Source: Tetmemena sp. SeJ-2015
Taxonomy: Eukaryota; Ciliophora; Spirotrichea; Sporadotrichida; Oxytrichidae
Length of the DNA stretch: 64,000 bases
Reading direction: 5' to 3'
Assembly: GCA_027382625.1 (NCBI GenBank)
Contig: JAJKFJ010022001.1
Coordinates: 49,919-113,918 of the forward strand
Position 1 is the stretch's first letter. Every line of letters begins with the position of its first letter. Positions 12,495 to 22,968 of this stretch are shown piece after piece. Below the pieces are notes generated by a model. That model was not told where the DNA came from. It was given only the letters and a program-made list of their open reading frames with translations, and made no database searches. Both the position numbers and the translations under genes were made by a program.

Positions 12495-12903
12495 ATGATA
12501 AGAAGCAACTAAAATTAATTGCAGATCCGATGCAATACCAAAAAAGACAAGGCCAACTTCGATGACCGCGCTCCCTACTCCTTCTCATCTCAAAGCTCCT
12601 CCTTCACCAGTTCCCCCATCTTGAAAAAAAGTTGGATTTCATTCTAACTCAAATTTTAAGAATCACTTGAGAACGAGTGACGCCTCAAAAAGCCGTAGTT
12701 CAAATATCTTCGAATGGAGCCAAGAGGACCAGCAGGAGGAGAGAAAGCAAAGTTCAAGTTTTAGTGACTATAACGAGAGAGAAAAGTTGGATTCCGTGAA
12801 GAAACAAATCGCCTCACTACGCAACTCAATAGCAGCCTCAAAAAACAATTCCGATGTCCCCTTAATCTCTAATAGATAATAATTTAATCATGTGCTCAAA
12901 TGA
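12495..12903 (+). CDS. Small Ser/Gln-rich uncharacterised protein
   Basis: Not recognised. From ATG 12495 the frame reads MIRSNQNQLQIRCNTKKDK, FDDRAPYSFSSQSSSFTSSP, then meets the A7 run at 12624-12630. With one A fewer it continues VGFHSNSNFKNHLRTSDASK, NIFEWSQEDQQEERKQS and a helical EREKLDSVKKQIASLRNSIA to TGA 12901-12903, about 135 residues. Without the correction the frame ends after about 60 residues. The Ser-rich N-terminus and short C-terminal helix resemble small adaptor proteins, but no family can be named. Confidence 0.5.
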
Positions 12904-13171
12904 GCTTATATTTCAATTATAGATCTAAACCCATCTAAAAAATTAAGCACCGAAAGGGAAGGAGTTCCGCTTCTAAATCAGGTATCCTACCTTTCATTTT
13001 TAGGTATGAATTTTATACTTTCCAAGCGAATCAGGGCCTTTAAAATGTCTAAGAGGGATAAATAAATTTCTATTCAAAGTTATAAATTGCTCTTTTGTAT
13101 TATAAGGATTGGGGCAAGGGATGAGAAATCAGAGAAAGAGTGATGAAATTTCCGTTCTTTAATAATTAAAG

Positions 13172-15335
13172 ATGGGGGATCAGTAACCCATTCAGCCACC
13201 TCACCAGCAAATTTTACCAAACTCGTAACTTCTCCTCTTAGGATCCGCACTCAGTTAAGCTTAAACCAACCTCCTGAATGGAGAAATGACTATGCCCCAG
13301 GCTCCCCAGCTTATTCTAAAAAGCAAGTTTATTATAAAGGACTTTTAAGTTTAAAGTACTTATTCAGTAATCTCCCTATGTCCCCTCTATGCCAAACTTA
13401 TATCTCTAAAGTTTTTTTTTAGCCTCGAGATGACATAGGATCAATTAATCAAAATCAATCTTAAGTTAATAATTCTCACCAATCCGCAAATCAAGAAATG
13501 ATCGCCATTAGAAACGTAAAAAAAAACTATCTCTAATTCATAATGCTCACATTTCTTATGTCTTTTAGAGTAAAAATGAAGTAGTACCTTTTCGACCTCA
13601 CATACAATGAACTCTGTGGGAAGCAAGTCAACATGCCTAGCTGTCGCTATCTCACGAACATCGCCGATCAACTAAACATACTCTACAGCGAGGCAGGAGA
13701 TCCCAAGACTTTCAAAACACTAGTCACTAGTCAGCTCAATTAATACTCTATTGATTTATTTACATACGCTTTATAGTCAGATGCCTACCTTCAGCGAAGA
13801 GTAACTTGACATGATCAATATAGTATGCTAGTCTCTATTTTCTCTATTATGTTTAATGATGCTTGAGGTAAGTTGAATACAACCACTTTATAAAGGAAGA
13901 GAGAGTTATAATATGAACTCACTACATCTTCCTATGAGTGAGGAGAATATTTCGAGGTCTATCCTCGCAGGACCTAGGGCCAGGATGGGTTTTATTTATT
14001 AGAAGATATTTTTTCCTAGGAAACTAGCTCTCACTTTAAATTGCAACTATTTCTAGAATCGCCTCTTTGATTCTCCAGAAATCTATTTAAAAAAGGTTTT
14101 TAACTTTTAAAAGTAGAATTTTAAACATTTTATCTGGAGTTGCAACTCTGAATTATTAATAATGAGAGTAATTATAATCGAAGACTATGCAATTTCCTAA
14201 ATCTTTAGTCATAAACCCGGGTGATTTTTATGCTTTAACGTTATTCGTAATTTGATTAGTGAAATTGGGAAAATAAATAAAGTAATAAATTATACTTCTC
14301 TTAGTCAAATACATAAACTAAATTATAAGCAGTTTATGACAACTCTGAGTATTTTATAGATAGATTTTAAATCATTGTTGCCATTTTTATTAAAAGTAAT
14401 TGTAAAGATAATAATTCCTATTCTTATTTAAAAGTCACATTTGATTGTTGCTTCATTCATAATGAAGCGATGAACTTTATTTACTGCTTTGAGAAATGGG
14501 GATCCAACAGCACCAGTCTTATTGAGTACTGGTCAGATTACATTCCAACAAATATTTCTCGCCAACTTTCAAATTCTTAATTTTCATTCTCAACTGTATG
14601 CTTCATTAGACTCTTAATGGATTATAATAATCCAACTATAACTACTCTTTGGGTTTGCCATTCTCCTAATATGAAGCAATTTATATTTAATAAATGAAAC
14701 TTAAATCGAGGTTTTAAGAATTTACTAGTTAGGAGAAAGAGACATCATCTTCTTTTGGCTTTCTGTTTATTTTGCATTGAGCCTCCCTGCTAAAAGGAGG
14801 TTTATCCTAGTCTCTAATATTTTATCAATGGAAATTTCCAAACAAAATGAAATGCCTATTTGAGTAGTATTAAAGGCGCATTTTAATCTAGAAATCTTCA
14901 AATCCTCCCCTATATCCTGTATTTATCTCCTAGTCGTGTCATTTTATGACTTTAGAGCGACTTCTTACTAATCATTTTATATAGACTGTGAGGCAGAAGC
15001 GACTCGTTGACTTCGTAACTTATCACTTCCGCAGTCTTAATCCATATTTGAACAATGTTGATTTGAGGTTATTGAATCCTGATGTGTACAACCCAGAAAC
15101 ATTAATTAGACAGCCTATGAGCGAGGGAATCAAACTCTGTCTAAGATTTTGCGAATTCACCTTTGAAGGCACACCTCACGAGCAATGGGAAAAATATCAT
15201 ACTTACCTTATACTCAATTTAATCATCATTTAATAATGGAGAAGAGAGAAAATGAACCAACAGCTATATAAATTGCTGTTTCCCTTTGTTGTGCTGATTA
15301 AATATTTAGAGCAACAAAAGTAAACACAAGTCTGA
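13172..15335 (+). CDS. Multi-exon protein of unknown function
   Basis: Not recognised. It starts MGDQQPIQPPHQQILPNSQL. A GT-AG intron (about 13328-13422) is followed by PRDDIGSINQNQSQVNNSHQ, and a second intron near 13517-13568 by KQYLFDLTYNELCGKQVNMP and CRYLTNIADQLNILYSEAGD. One extra A in the A5 run at 13572-13576 must be discounted to join them. Later segments are ENISRSILAGPRARMGF (about 13950), NEAMNFIYCFEKWGSNSTSL (about 14462), KNLLVRRKRHHLLLAF (about 14720) and TLERLLTNHFIQTVRQKRLV with YHFRSLNPYLNNVDLRLLN (14950-15080), ending before TGA 15333-15335. The helical, Leu-rich character suggests a scaffold or repeat protein. Exon limits between 13800 and 14940 are not resolved. Confidence 0.5.
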
Positions 15336-16566
15336 ATGAATGAGGTAAAGGTGCGTTCTGAAGAAAGCTTGGATCAGAGTGAGAGAGCAAGAGTCTGAAA
15401 ACTCCTCTTACTTACTCACTCTCTCTCAAGCCTTCTAAACCTATAATTCTATCACTACCTACCTATTCTTATTAACACCTCTCAATATAACCCAGTGAGG
15501 TACCTAACTAATAACTAACCATAATACTAGTTGCATTTCTTAAATGCTTATTTTATTTTATCAAGAAGTAATAAATAGTCTCAAGTATCAAGAAATTAAA
15601 GCACGAGTCACCTCGAATATATAGTCTACTAAGTATTTTGCTGCAAAGCAGCTACGAATTCTCTGATTTGATTTTCTAATTAAAGTTTCTCCCCTGCGAG
15701 GGCGCTTCGTCAGAAGGGTCCAGTGCTTGTAAATAGTGATTAAAAAAATTCTTGACTACAATCAGTTGACTTTTGAGGCATCTCTAAGATAGAGAGATAA
15801 TGAGCGAGTGAGAGGGAAAAGAAATTTGGGCCTGTGAACCAGAAAATCTCAGATGGAGAAAGCGTTGGGTAATAAGTGTAAATTAATACTTAATCACTCT
15901 AATTACATTTGAAAATTTTTAAGTCAAGAGTACTCAAGGAACAAAGTTTTCTTCTTCACTCGTTAAAAGGCTGATCTGATTTCTTTCCTCAAAGTCAAAA
16001 TCTGAAATATGTGTTAAGACTCACAAATTGAGAGAAACAAATATCCCCTTATATCAAGAAAGACAGACACACTAACTTTTATATTGGGATCCAAACTAGT
16101 ACCTCTTCCCTCCCTTTTCAAGGGCAAACGACTTCAAATTTAAAGTGTATGATAAAATTTGAATTTAAATTGTTGTAAAGCTAAGTCTTCTTGCCAGTTT
16201 TCTCATTACAAATTATTCATAGAGAGGAGCACACCAGCTGAATCTCGAAATGATCTAAGTTTGAAAAGTCTGGAAAATGTGCTTAAACCATCGCTGGAGG
16301 TATATCGCCTTAATTCTATTTAACTACGAAAGCATCTCTTTTAATGGTTTTTTGAGAGAGAAAAAAATTGCCTTCTATGAAGTTTCAATTCCAAGACTAA
16401 ATGAGAAAAATAAGAATGTCTTTGAAAAAGAGAAGAGTGAGATTGAAAGCGGAGTGAATGATGCAAGATCAAGTTAAAATGGAAATAACAATTTCCATTT
16501 ACTAGTAAAATCATGCCATCTTAAAATTTAGTAATTCAGCATAAATTAAAAGCTGTTTTTATGATC
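15336..16566 (+). CDS. Probable multi-exon coding region, unknown product
   Basis: Short plus-strand open segments with Gln-code character are separated by apparent introns: MNEVKVRSEESLDQSERARV (from 15336), ILLQSSYEFSDLIFQLKFLP (about 15630), QIERNKYPLISRKTDTLTFI (about 16025), SRNDLSLKSLENVLKPSLE (about 16240-16297) followed by GTATAT, and KIAFYEVSIPRLNEKNKNVF (about 16366). No domain is recognised. It may be the 3' part of the preceding gene, since its first segment begins directly after that stop, or a separate small gene. I cannot give a reliable start. Confidence 0.35.
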
Positions 16567-16765
16567 TTAGTTTGTATTCATATTAGTAGTATATTTAGAC
16601 ATATTAGAGCAACTTAATTTATATAAACGTGTGGGCTTTCACGTGACGTGGCACAACTGATTAACGAGTTACCTGTGAATTAACTTTAAATCGATTAAGT
16701 TATTATATGTCCGGATTAGGGGTTCTCTTAATTCCTAATTATTATAATTAATTAATTAATATATA

Positions 16766-17607
16766 ATGGCTTAAGCCTAACTTTCTCGATCGACTGCTTC
16801 TCAAAAGGAGAATTCTCCATCTCCCCTTATTTAACTACCTCGAGCCTTAATCCTTAAGATGCCCTTATTGTTTCCCTAATATCTCAATCTGCAGAGAAAG
16901 ATATAGATTGAACAAGCTGTTCAGATCTTTAAACTCTTAAGTAGCTGTTTTGCAGGCCCTCTGCTATTCAGCTCCCTCCTTGTCTCAACTTAAAAAAACT
17001 TGAGTAGAATAAAAGTTTACGGATATTTCCATTCATTAACTGAAATAAATAAACATAGGCTAGTATGATCAGACTAAGGAGAAGGCTTTAAGAAGGGGAA
17101 ATATTCAGATAGAAGAAAATATCCTAGAATTCTAAAAGTTTCAGTTATTAAATTTAAGCTGGCCTTAAATTAGATCCATCCAATAATATAAATATTATTA
17201 TAAAGTGACTGTCTATTACATATGAGAATCTTCCCGGGAGACAAGCTTATATTTAAAAGAGTGAGTAATTTGAAAATAAGTTTGAGAGACAAGGATGGGT
17301 CGAGAAATTCTGTGTAGATTTCATGAATTAATCTTTTGAAGATTATTGCTGTTCTTTCAACAAACTAGCCTACTCTAAGGAAAGAATTAGATTAGTGAAG
17401 CTCTCTAAAATTTTCAAAAAGAGAGAAAATGTATTGATTAAATATTGTCTAAGAGTGCACTTTATAAGTAAGATAGAACTAATGCACAAGTTGTAATTTA
17501 GGATGAGTATGACAATTGTCGGTAAGATTCCTTGTTTGGAAAATCACTATTTGAAAGAGCCAATGCTCTTATTGATAAAGTATTGGTTTTAAGCCGCGTT
17601 ATTGTGA
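16766..17607 (+). CDS. Uncharacterised protein
   Basis: Not recognised. It begins MAQAQLSRSTASQKENSPSP, continues IQLPRALILKMPLLFPQYLN and EQAVQIFKLLSSCFAG, then after a short intron near 17060 reads KALRRGNIQIEENILEFQKF. The last exon encodes KFERQGWVEKFCVDFMNQSF, AYSKERIRLVKLSKIFKKRE and ends at TGA 17605-17607. The KENSPSP segment near the N-terminus resembles a degradation or phosphorylation motif (KEN box plus SP), but that is only a pattern match. The gene converges with the Gln-rich minus-strand gene that follows. Confidence 0.5.
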
Positions 17608-17639
17608 TAAAACATCTGATTGTTGACTTAATACTGATG

Positions 17640-20600
17640 CTGGTTGTGGGAGGTAAATAAATAAAAGCACTGCCTTGTAAATGAGAGGCATGATCTTATT
17701 TCACATTAGCGATTGGCATACCTCCGTTTGATAAGGCTAAACTGCCACCACTTGGTCCTCCGCTAACTCCTGCACCTCCGCTGATAGTGCCACCGTTGTT
17801 AAAGGATTTTTGAAGTTAGTTACTAGGCATGGCTGAGACTAAGCCGTTAGATTGACGGCTTCTGTCGTTGCGACTCAGCATAGCTAGCTGCTTTTAATCG
17901 TGTGAGTTCTGCTTCAGCTTATTAGAAGCACTTCCAGATCCATTTGGATGAACGCCTCCACCCGTTTGAGGTCTTGCCTTTGTGTTAGAATTCATAGTTA
18001 GAGACTCGCTGCCTCTCTATTAATGATATGAGCCCATTTACTGATGTTGATTGTTGTTGTTTGAGCTATAATTTAAGTAAAGTGGTTTAGTATAATTAAT
18101 AAGTGACTGAGCTCATATGCTGTTGTATCATAGCCGCCTATGAGGGCTGTAAAACTGATCCTGTATTTGCTGCAACTGGGCCTCCGAAACTCTTCCTATA
18201 GTTATTCATAGTATTGCTGTTACATAGGATAATAGTACGGTTTCTTATCTAGTACTTTTAAGTGCTGAGATTTGAAATTGATTATTAATTCCATTCCTAA
18301 AATTTTACTTTACTTTACTTTACATAGTATTGCTGATTCCTCCCCCACCTGATACCACTCGTTTGGATCCGATTTGGTTATTTCCGTTCTTGATGTTATT
18401 TATCAAGTTAGTGCTTCTTTGTACGCTCTATAGAAGCTCTTGTGTTTTCTAAGAGTAAGATGTCTTTGCATCATGCTTTAACAAACTCATTTTTATATAA
18501 AAATAGTGATCATGCATTCCTCCTCTATTCCTTGAATACATATTGTTGTTCTAAACTTTAAAGACTTTGAAACATAAATTTGCTCATAAACCATTATACC
18601 AGCATTATTGATGCTTGCCCCTCCTGTGCTCAAATCTATCTAGTCTATAATCTATGAAGTCTTCTTTTTAGCTTGTCTTTGCTATTGAGAGCTCAAAGCT
18701 AACGACTGCTACTTTTATTTCATAAAATAGGGACTCATCTCCTCAAGACCTCCTAGCTTTAAAATTAAGATAGACATAATGTATAAGAAGATGATGGAAA
18801 TAATTATGTGAGGGTAGCTTGCTTTGCTGAGTATGAGAGATCGAGCTACTTTGCTAATTGTGACTTAGCGCACCTGTGAACCCACTACCAGAGTTTCTAG
18901 TTTTTCTTTGGGCTTGTCCACTTGCATTAGAGGAGATTTACATCTCTACTCCTCCGTTATTACCATAAGCTGATTTCTAACCTTGCTTCTGTAGAAGCTA
19001 TTGCTAAGCTTTGTTGTAAAAGTTGTCAACCTACTATTGAAGTTGAAAGTTTCCTGCGAGTGGTTACTGATTGAAGAGTTACTACTTGGCATGAATAGAT
19101 GCAGCTGCCGTTGCTCCGGAGGATGAGTAGTTTGAATTTCTGAATTGTCTGCCTGCTGAGTTCACAGCCACTTATTGATCCTAGTATACGTTAGACTAGT
19201 TCGCTTAGAGATCAATTACAGCTTACTGTTGCTCATAAGTCCTTCTTTCAAGTGAAAACCCATTCAAATAAATTTATTCCGGGAAATCCACTAAATACGA
19301 ATTTAAGAGATTGATGCCACTTCCTGATGTTCTCTTACCTCCAGCAGATTGTAACTCTTTTCTTTTATTCGCCTTCTTTGAATTTATTTCTGGAGATTTA
19401 TTTATCAGGAGTTCTTTGTTTGAGCCACTTACTAGCATACCTCATCCTGCGAAGCTACCACCGCTGCCAACATTAATCTACTGAAGTCTAGCCAGTTACT
19501 ATTACTACTATTACTAAGCCACAGAAGATTGCTACTTTCTGTGAAGTTATAAAACAAAATGAAAATTATATTCTGATGAATTGTATAGTTAGTTTGAATG
19601 TTGATTAGCTAAGATCTATTAAATTAAAGCCATATTGCTTGAGTTTTGCTGCTAATGAGACTAAGGTATCCTGGAGGATTGATTCTAAATTCAATTTAAG
19701 ATCAGCAATAATTTTTTTTAAAAGCAAGATATATTCTATTGATGTGACTTTTCTTGTGACTTGGATCTAAAATTAGCATTTTTAGAATTAGCAGCTCCAC
19801 CTAGCTTTTATTTAAGTTCATTAATGTAGTTTTGGATATTTTTGCCACTCAACCAATCTATCTTGATGTGATCATAAGTAAATAAAAAAGTGCATGCCAA
19901 TGTAATTTCAAAGATCGGTGTTAGGTTGATGCTATGATTGAACTGTTAAGTTCTAGGCCTGCTAGGATATTTACTCTGGATTATTATAGCCGTTGCCTTG
20001 ACTCCCTCTGATCTGTCTTCTTTAAAGAGACGTGGATCCACTGCCTCCGTTATTGGCAGTGACTTGCTACTATTACTACTAAGGAGGAACGTTGTTGATA
20101 AAAGATGATACTGGCTGTTGAACATGGTTGTAGCCATTTTGATTTTGATGCTGTTATTAGGACAGAGATTAGATCTGCATCATGTTAGATATTATAAAAA
20201 GGCTTTACATTTCTTATAAGGAATTAATGATAGAGTAGTTGTTTGCACCTCCGCCGGAGGATTGCCTCTTCTAGCTTTGTTGATTACTCTAGGTCTACTT
20301 TACTTATTGCTGACTTGGTTGTTGATTGTTAGCGACCAATGTCTGCACCTAGGATTGAAGATTCTGCTGCTATTACTGTCTTGATTTAAAATTCTCTATC
20401 AGATATTCAAAATTATAACCTACTAATGAATTTTGTAGAATCCTGTTTCTTCAAATTTAAAGGAAGGAGCTGTTGTTGAGCCTGATTGCTTTTAATTGTG
20501 ATTGATTGTTTTAAATTGTCTTACTGCTGAATCTAGGTCGATGCTTACGCTGTCTCCTTCTACACTGCAACTGCAGCACTCTTCTTGTTTTATTGAACGG

Positions 20601-20650
20601 CGGCAGCTGTCTTTTTACTTTTTTCTGTCTCCGAGTCCTCTTCGTCTTGA
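17640..20650 (-). CDS. Large Gln/Asn/Ser/Gly-rich protein
   Basis: Low-complexity protein with no recognised domain. The glutamines are written mostly as TAA and TAG, so the gene is invisible under the standard code. Segments in order: an acidic to Lys/Ala start VYQDEEDSETEKSKKTAAAV (about 20650), ATGATCC-free Gln blocks such as NLQSQVQTLVANNQQPSQQQ (about 20340), QQHQNQNGYNHVQQPVSSFI, RNSNYSSSGATAAASIHAKQ (about 19120), RKTRNSGSGFTGALSHNQQ (about 18890), then DAKTSYSQKTQELLQSVQRS and RVVSGGGGISNTM (about 18340). After the insert at 18207-18335 it continues NNYRKSFGGPVAANTGSVLQ and ARPQTGGGVHPNGSGSASNK (about 17980). Both ends are uncertain: no clean ATG is seen, and TGA is absent from the terminal frame for a long way beyond 17690. 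It could be a prion-like RNA-binding or transcription factor. Confidence 0.6.
18207..18335. repeat. Insert between 13-bp direct repeats, containing (TAAAG)n
   Basis: CATAGTATTGCTG occurs at 18207-18219 and again at 18323-18335, period 116. The interior carries four TAAAG-like units on the minus strand. The host gene lies on the minus strand. Joining the two repeat copies keeps its frame open (GGISNTM to NNYRKSFGG), whereas reading through hits TGA. It may be an internal eliminated sequence with a 13-bp pointer, or an intron, since the minus strand also offers GTAAAG...TAACAG borders that keep frame. Confidence 0.65.
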
Positions 20651-20699
20651 TAAACTTTTAAAATTATTTCAATGCAAGCAAGATATACATTATCACATA

Positions 20700-21252
20700 T
20701 CAATCATACTCATTTTATATTCCGAGTTCTTTGTCAATTTGTTTTCTGAGGCCTTTTAATTTGACCATACGACGGCAGAGATCGTTGTATTCAAAGTGTG
20801 CGCCAGTATCCGGGCACTGGTACTTGCGGTTTGGATCGTCATTGAAATAGATACCCTTGAAATTGTTAAAATCCCCCAAGTCATCTACGTCTGAATCTGC
20901 TGGCATCCCTTCAGCATTCTTGGCCCCGCCTTCCTCTTCTTCCTCATCTTCATCCTAACGATTAGGATCATCTTAAATTATCAAATATTATTCCCACTTC
21001 AAACCAAATATAATATTCGCATATCTTAAAGTTCATACTCCTCATCACCTTCTTCATCTTCATATTCAGCTCAATATATACGGTTGCTAATTTTGTCCAA
21101 TAAATGTTGACTTAAGCTTATTACATGGCGTAGGCGTAAGCCATCGCATCTTATATTTCTTCATCGTCCAGTTGATTGATGTCTATGGGCATGAGATCAT
21201 CTTCTGCTCCATCATAATTTACGCCCTCGGTTACAGCTCTCCTCTGTGCCAT
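20700..21252 (-). CDS. Small acidic conserved-looking protein
   Basis: Not assigned to a family. From the ATG at 21250-21252 it reads MAQRRAVTEGVNYDGAEDDL, PIDINQLDDEEIQDAMAYAY and then an intron of about 40 bases. AEYEDEEGDEEYEL and, after another short intron, an acidic DEDEEEEEGGAKNAEGMPAD follow. The C-terminal block is better ordered: DDPNRKYQCPDTGAHFEYND with CRRMVKLKGLRKQIDKELG, two cysteines and a basic helix, ending before TGA 20700-20702. The exon with the final block is uninterrupted. The next minus-strand gene begins almost at once (open from about 20690), so the two could be one transcript, but I found no splice choice joining the frames. Confidence 0.6.
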
Positions 21253-21776
21253 TAGAATTTTTACCGTGAATCGACTCCTCTGTGTTATCTTATAATAAAT
21301 TATTAAATTAATCAATAAAAAAATTCACACTAGCAACCTCTCACTTGATTACATAATAATGATGCTTTAGAAGTATGATGCGAGAACTTTTTCTGTATTT
21401 TAATTTCTTCACTTTTTCATATTTATTAGAGTGAGAATTTCGGGATTTATAGAATAGAGATATTTTTCCGAGTAAGATAAATTCATAAGAACTAAGAGTA
21501 AGGGAAACTTTTGTAAATGAGCACTGAATAAGTTTTATTTTGAGAAAATCGTGATTAAGAGAATGGATATAAGTGATAAAATTTTTATTCAATTTATTAT
21601 CACAGTATCTGCATTCCCCTAAGATTTTGATTCTTATTCTATTAAAGATAGCATACAAAATTTATAAAATGTCATTCAGGTAAATTGCAATTCATGATAT
21701 ATGAATGCTATTAAAGGGCATCGATATAGTAATTTTATCTAAAGTTAAAAAAGCAACAGCGTTGAGAATCTCTAAA
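21253..21776. promoter_or_regulatory. Intergenic region between divergent genes
   Basis: AT-rich DNA between a minus-strand and a plus-strand gene, so it should hold both promoters by position. No motif is recognised. A 105-codon minus-strand open frame at 21341-21658 is AT-driven and was not accepted. Confidence 0.4.
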
Positions 21777-22968
21777 ATGAGCAGCAACCAACACCCATCT
21801 GATTTTGTGATAATGTAAAATGCCTACAGTTAAAAATGCGCTTTAAATTTTATCTTTTCAATATATTATATCAAGTTAGGGCCCCTCTCGAAATTCTCAG
21901 AGCAGCAAAAATTTAGCTGTGACATACCTGAGTAGGCAAGAAGACTCGAAGGTTGTGAGGAAAATAACTGAACGACCAACTAAAATGGCGCCTCAAAAAT
22001 AAACAAGATGAACTCTCTAAAATGCCAAAAGTCAAAAGATGCTCCCAAACGTCTTCTATAAAAAGGATCCACAGCAAGTTCAAGCCTAAAATAATGGAGG
22101 TCAAGTTTGATTTTGATATATTTGAGTAATTGAGTAATTAAATTTTACTTTTTAAGTTAGAAGCAATCAGAACTACTCAAGCTCGAACTTATCTCAAGCA
22201 AATCTGAGTCGCTAGCCAACTCACTCGACAAATACAATGGGAATAAATACTGTTCAGAGGCTTTCGATGGGAGGCCTCTATGGTACAGAAGATGGTGAGG
22301 TCGAGAGAAGAGCGAACTAATAAAATAGAGTTCATGAACAAACAGCAGCCTCGAGAATTACGAGAGTATCTGCCAGAGGAAACAGACGAGAGATAAACTT
22401 AGGACCCACCGACAGTCAGCTCTCTGACTATCGCTTCTTTGATCCAATGAAAGACCTAGCTCAAACTATTTGGGTATCGACTAGTTAATATAAATTTATC
22501 CCTCTTGATCACCCTTTTAATATTTGATAGTGTTTATGCGAATCAAAAGAGAGTGGCATCTTAATCTCCAACGCGTTTACCCAATACTTTTGACGTACCA
22601 AAGCCAAAATATAGAAATGACGCCATTGAACTCGAACTCATTCATTTTAAAAATATTTATATTGTCTCTAGCATTTTCTCATTCTCTTCAAGAAAGAAAT
22701 CGAAGAGAAATATGCAACATCCTTGGTAAATAAGAACTTTGTTTTCCCCAGACTCTAACCAAAAACTGAAAATAACGACAGAAAGGACTCATCATCGCCT
22801 CAAAGGTTGTTGCAAGGTTCCCTCTAACAACAGACTTAGCTTTATCATTCTCCTTTGAGATGGTAGGATTCTTTATCTTATATTCAAAAGTTAGTTAATT
22901 AGTAAGGATTCCTACTTTAATAAGGTAACTTTAGTAAATCAGTAAAATGCTTTGCACACTCAATCTGA
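21777..22968 (+). CDS. Uncharacterised protein with Gln-rich C-terminus
   Basis: Not recognised. Exons encode MSSNQHPSDFVIMQNAYSQ, then EQQKFSCDIPEQARRLEG. After a one-base correction in the A4 run at 21961-21964 comes LNDQLKWRLKNKQDELSKMP, with GTCAAG...TTTAAG as a possible intron (about 22100-22160). Next are INTVQRLSMGGLYGTEDGEV, SRITRVSARGNRREINLGP and SDYRFFDPMKDLAQTIWV (about 22230-22480), DSVYANQKRVASQSPTRLPN and KYRNDAIELELI. After an intron ending CCCCAG (about 22753) it reads KDSSSPQRLLQGSLQQQTQL. The stop is uncertain, because the next gene's probable ATG (22947) overlaps the last open segment. Confidence 0.5.

Noticed and set aside
14988..15233. Ubiquitin conjugation factor E4 core
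   Set aside because: Considered from the helical Leu-rich pattern, but no U-box and no conserved core motif could be found in the surrounding exons.
21341..21658. 105-codon minus-strand ORF
   Set aside because: AT-rich sequence gives long frames by chance when codons are A/T-rich; composition is Ile/Lys/Tyr-heavy with no motif and it lies in a likely promoter region.
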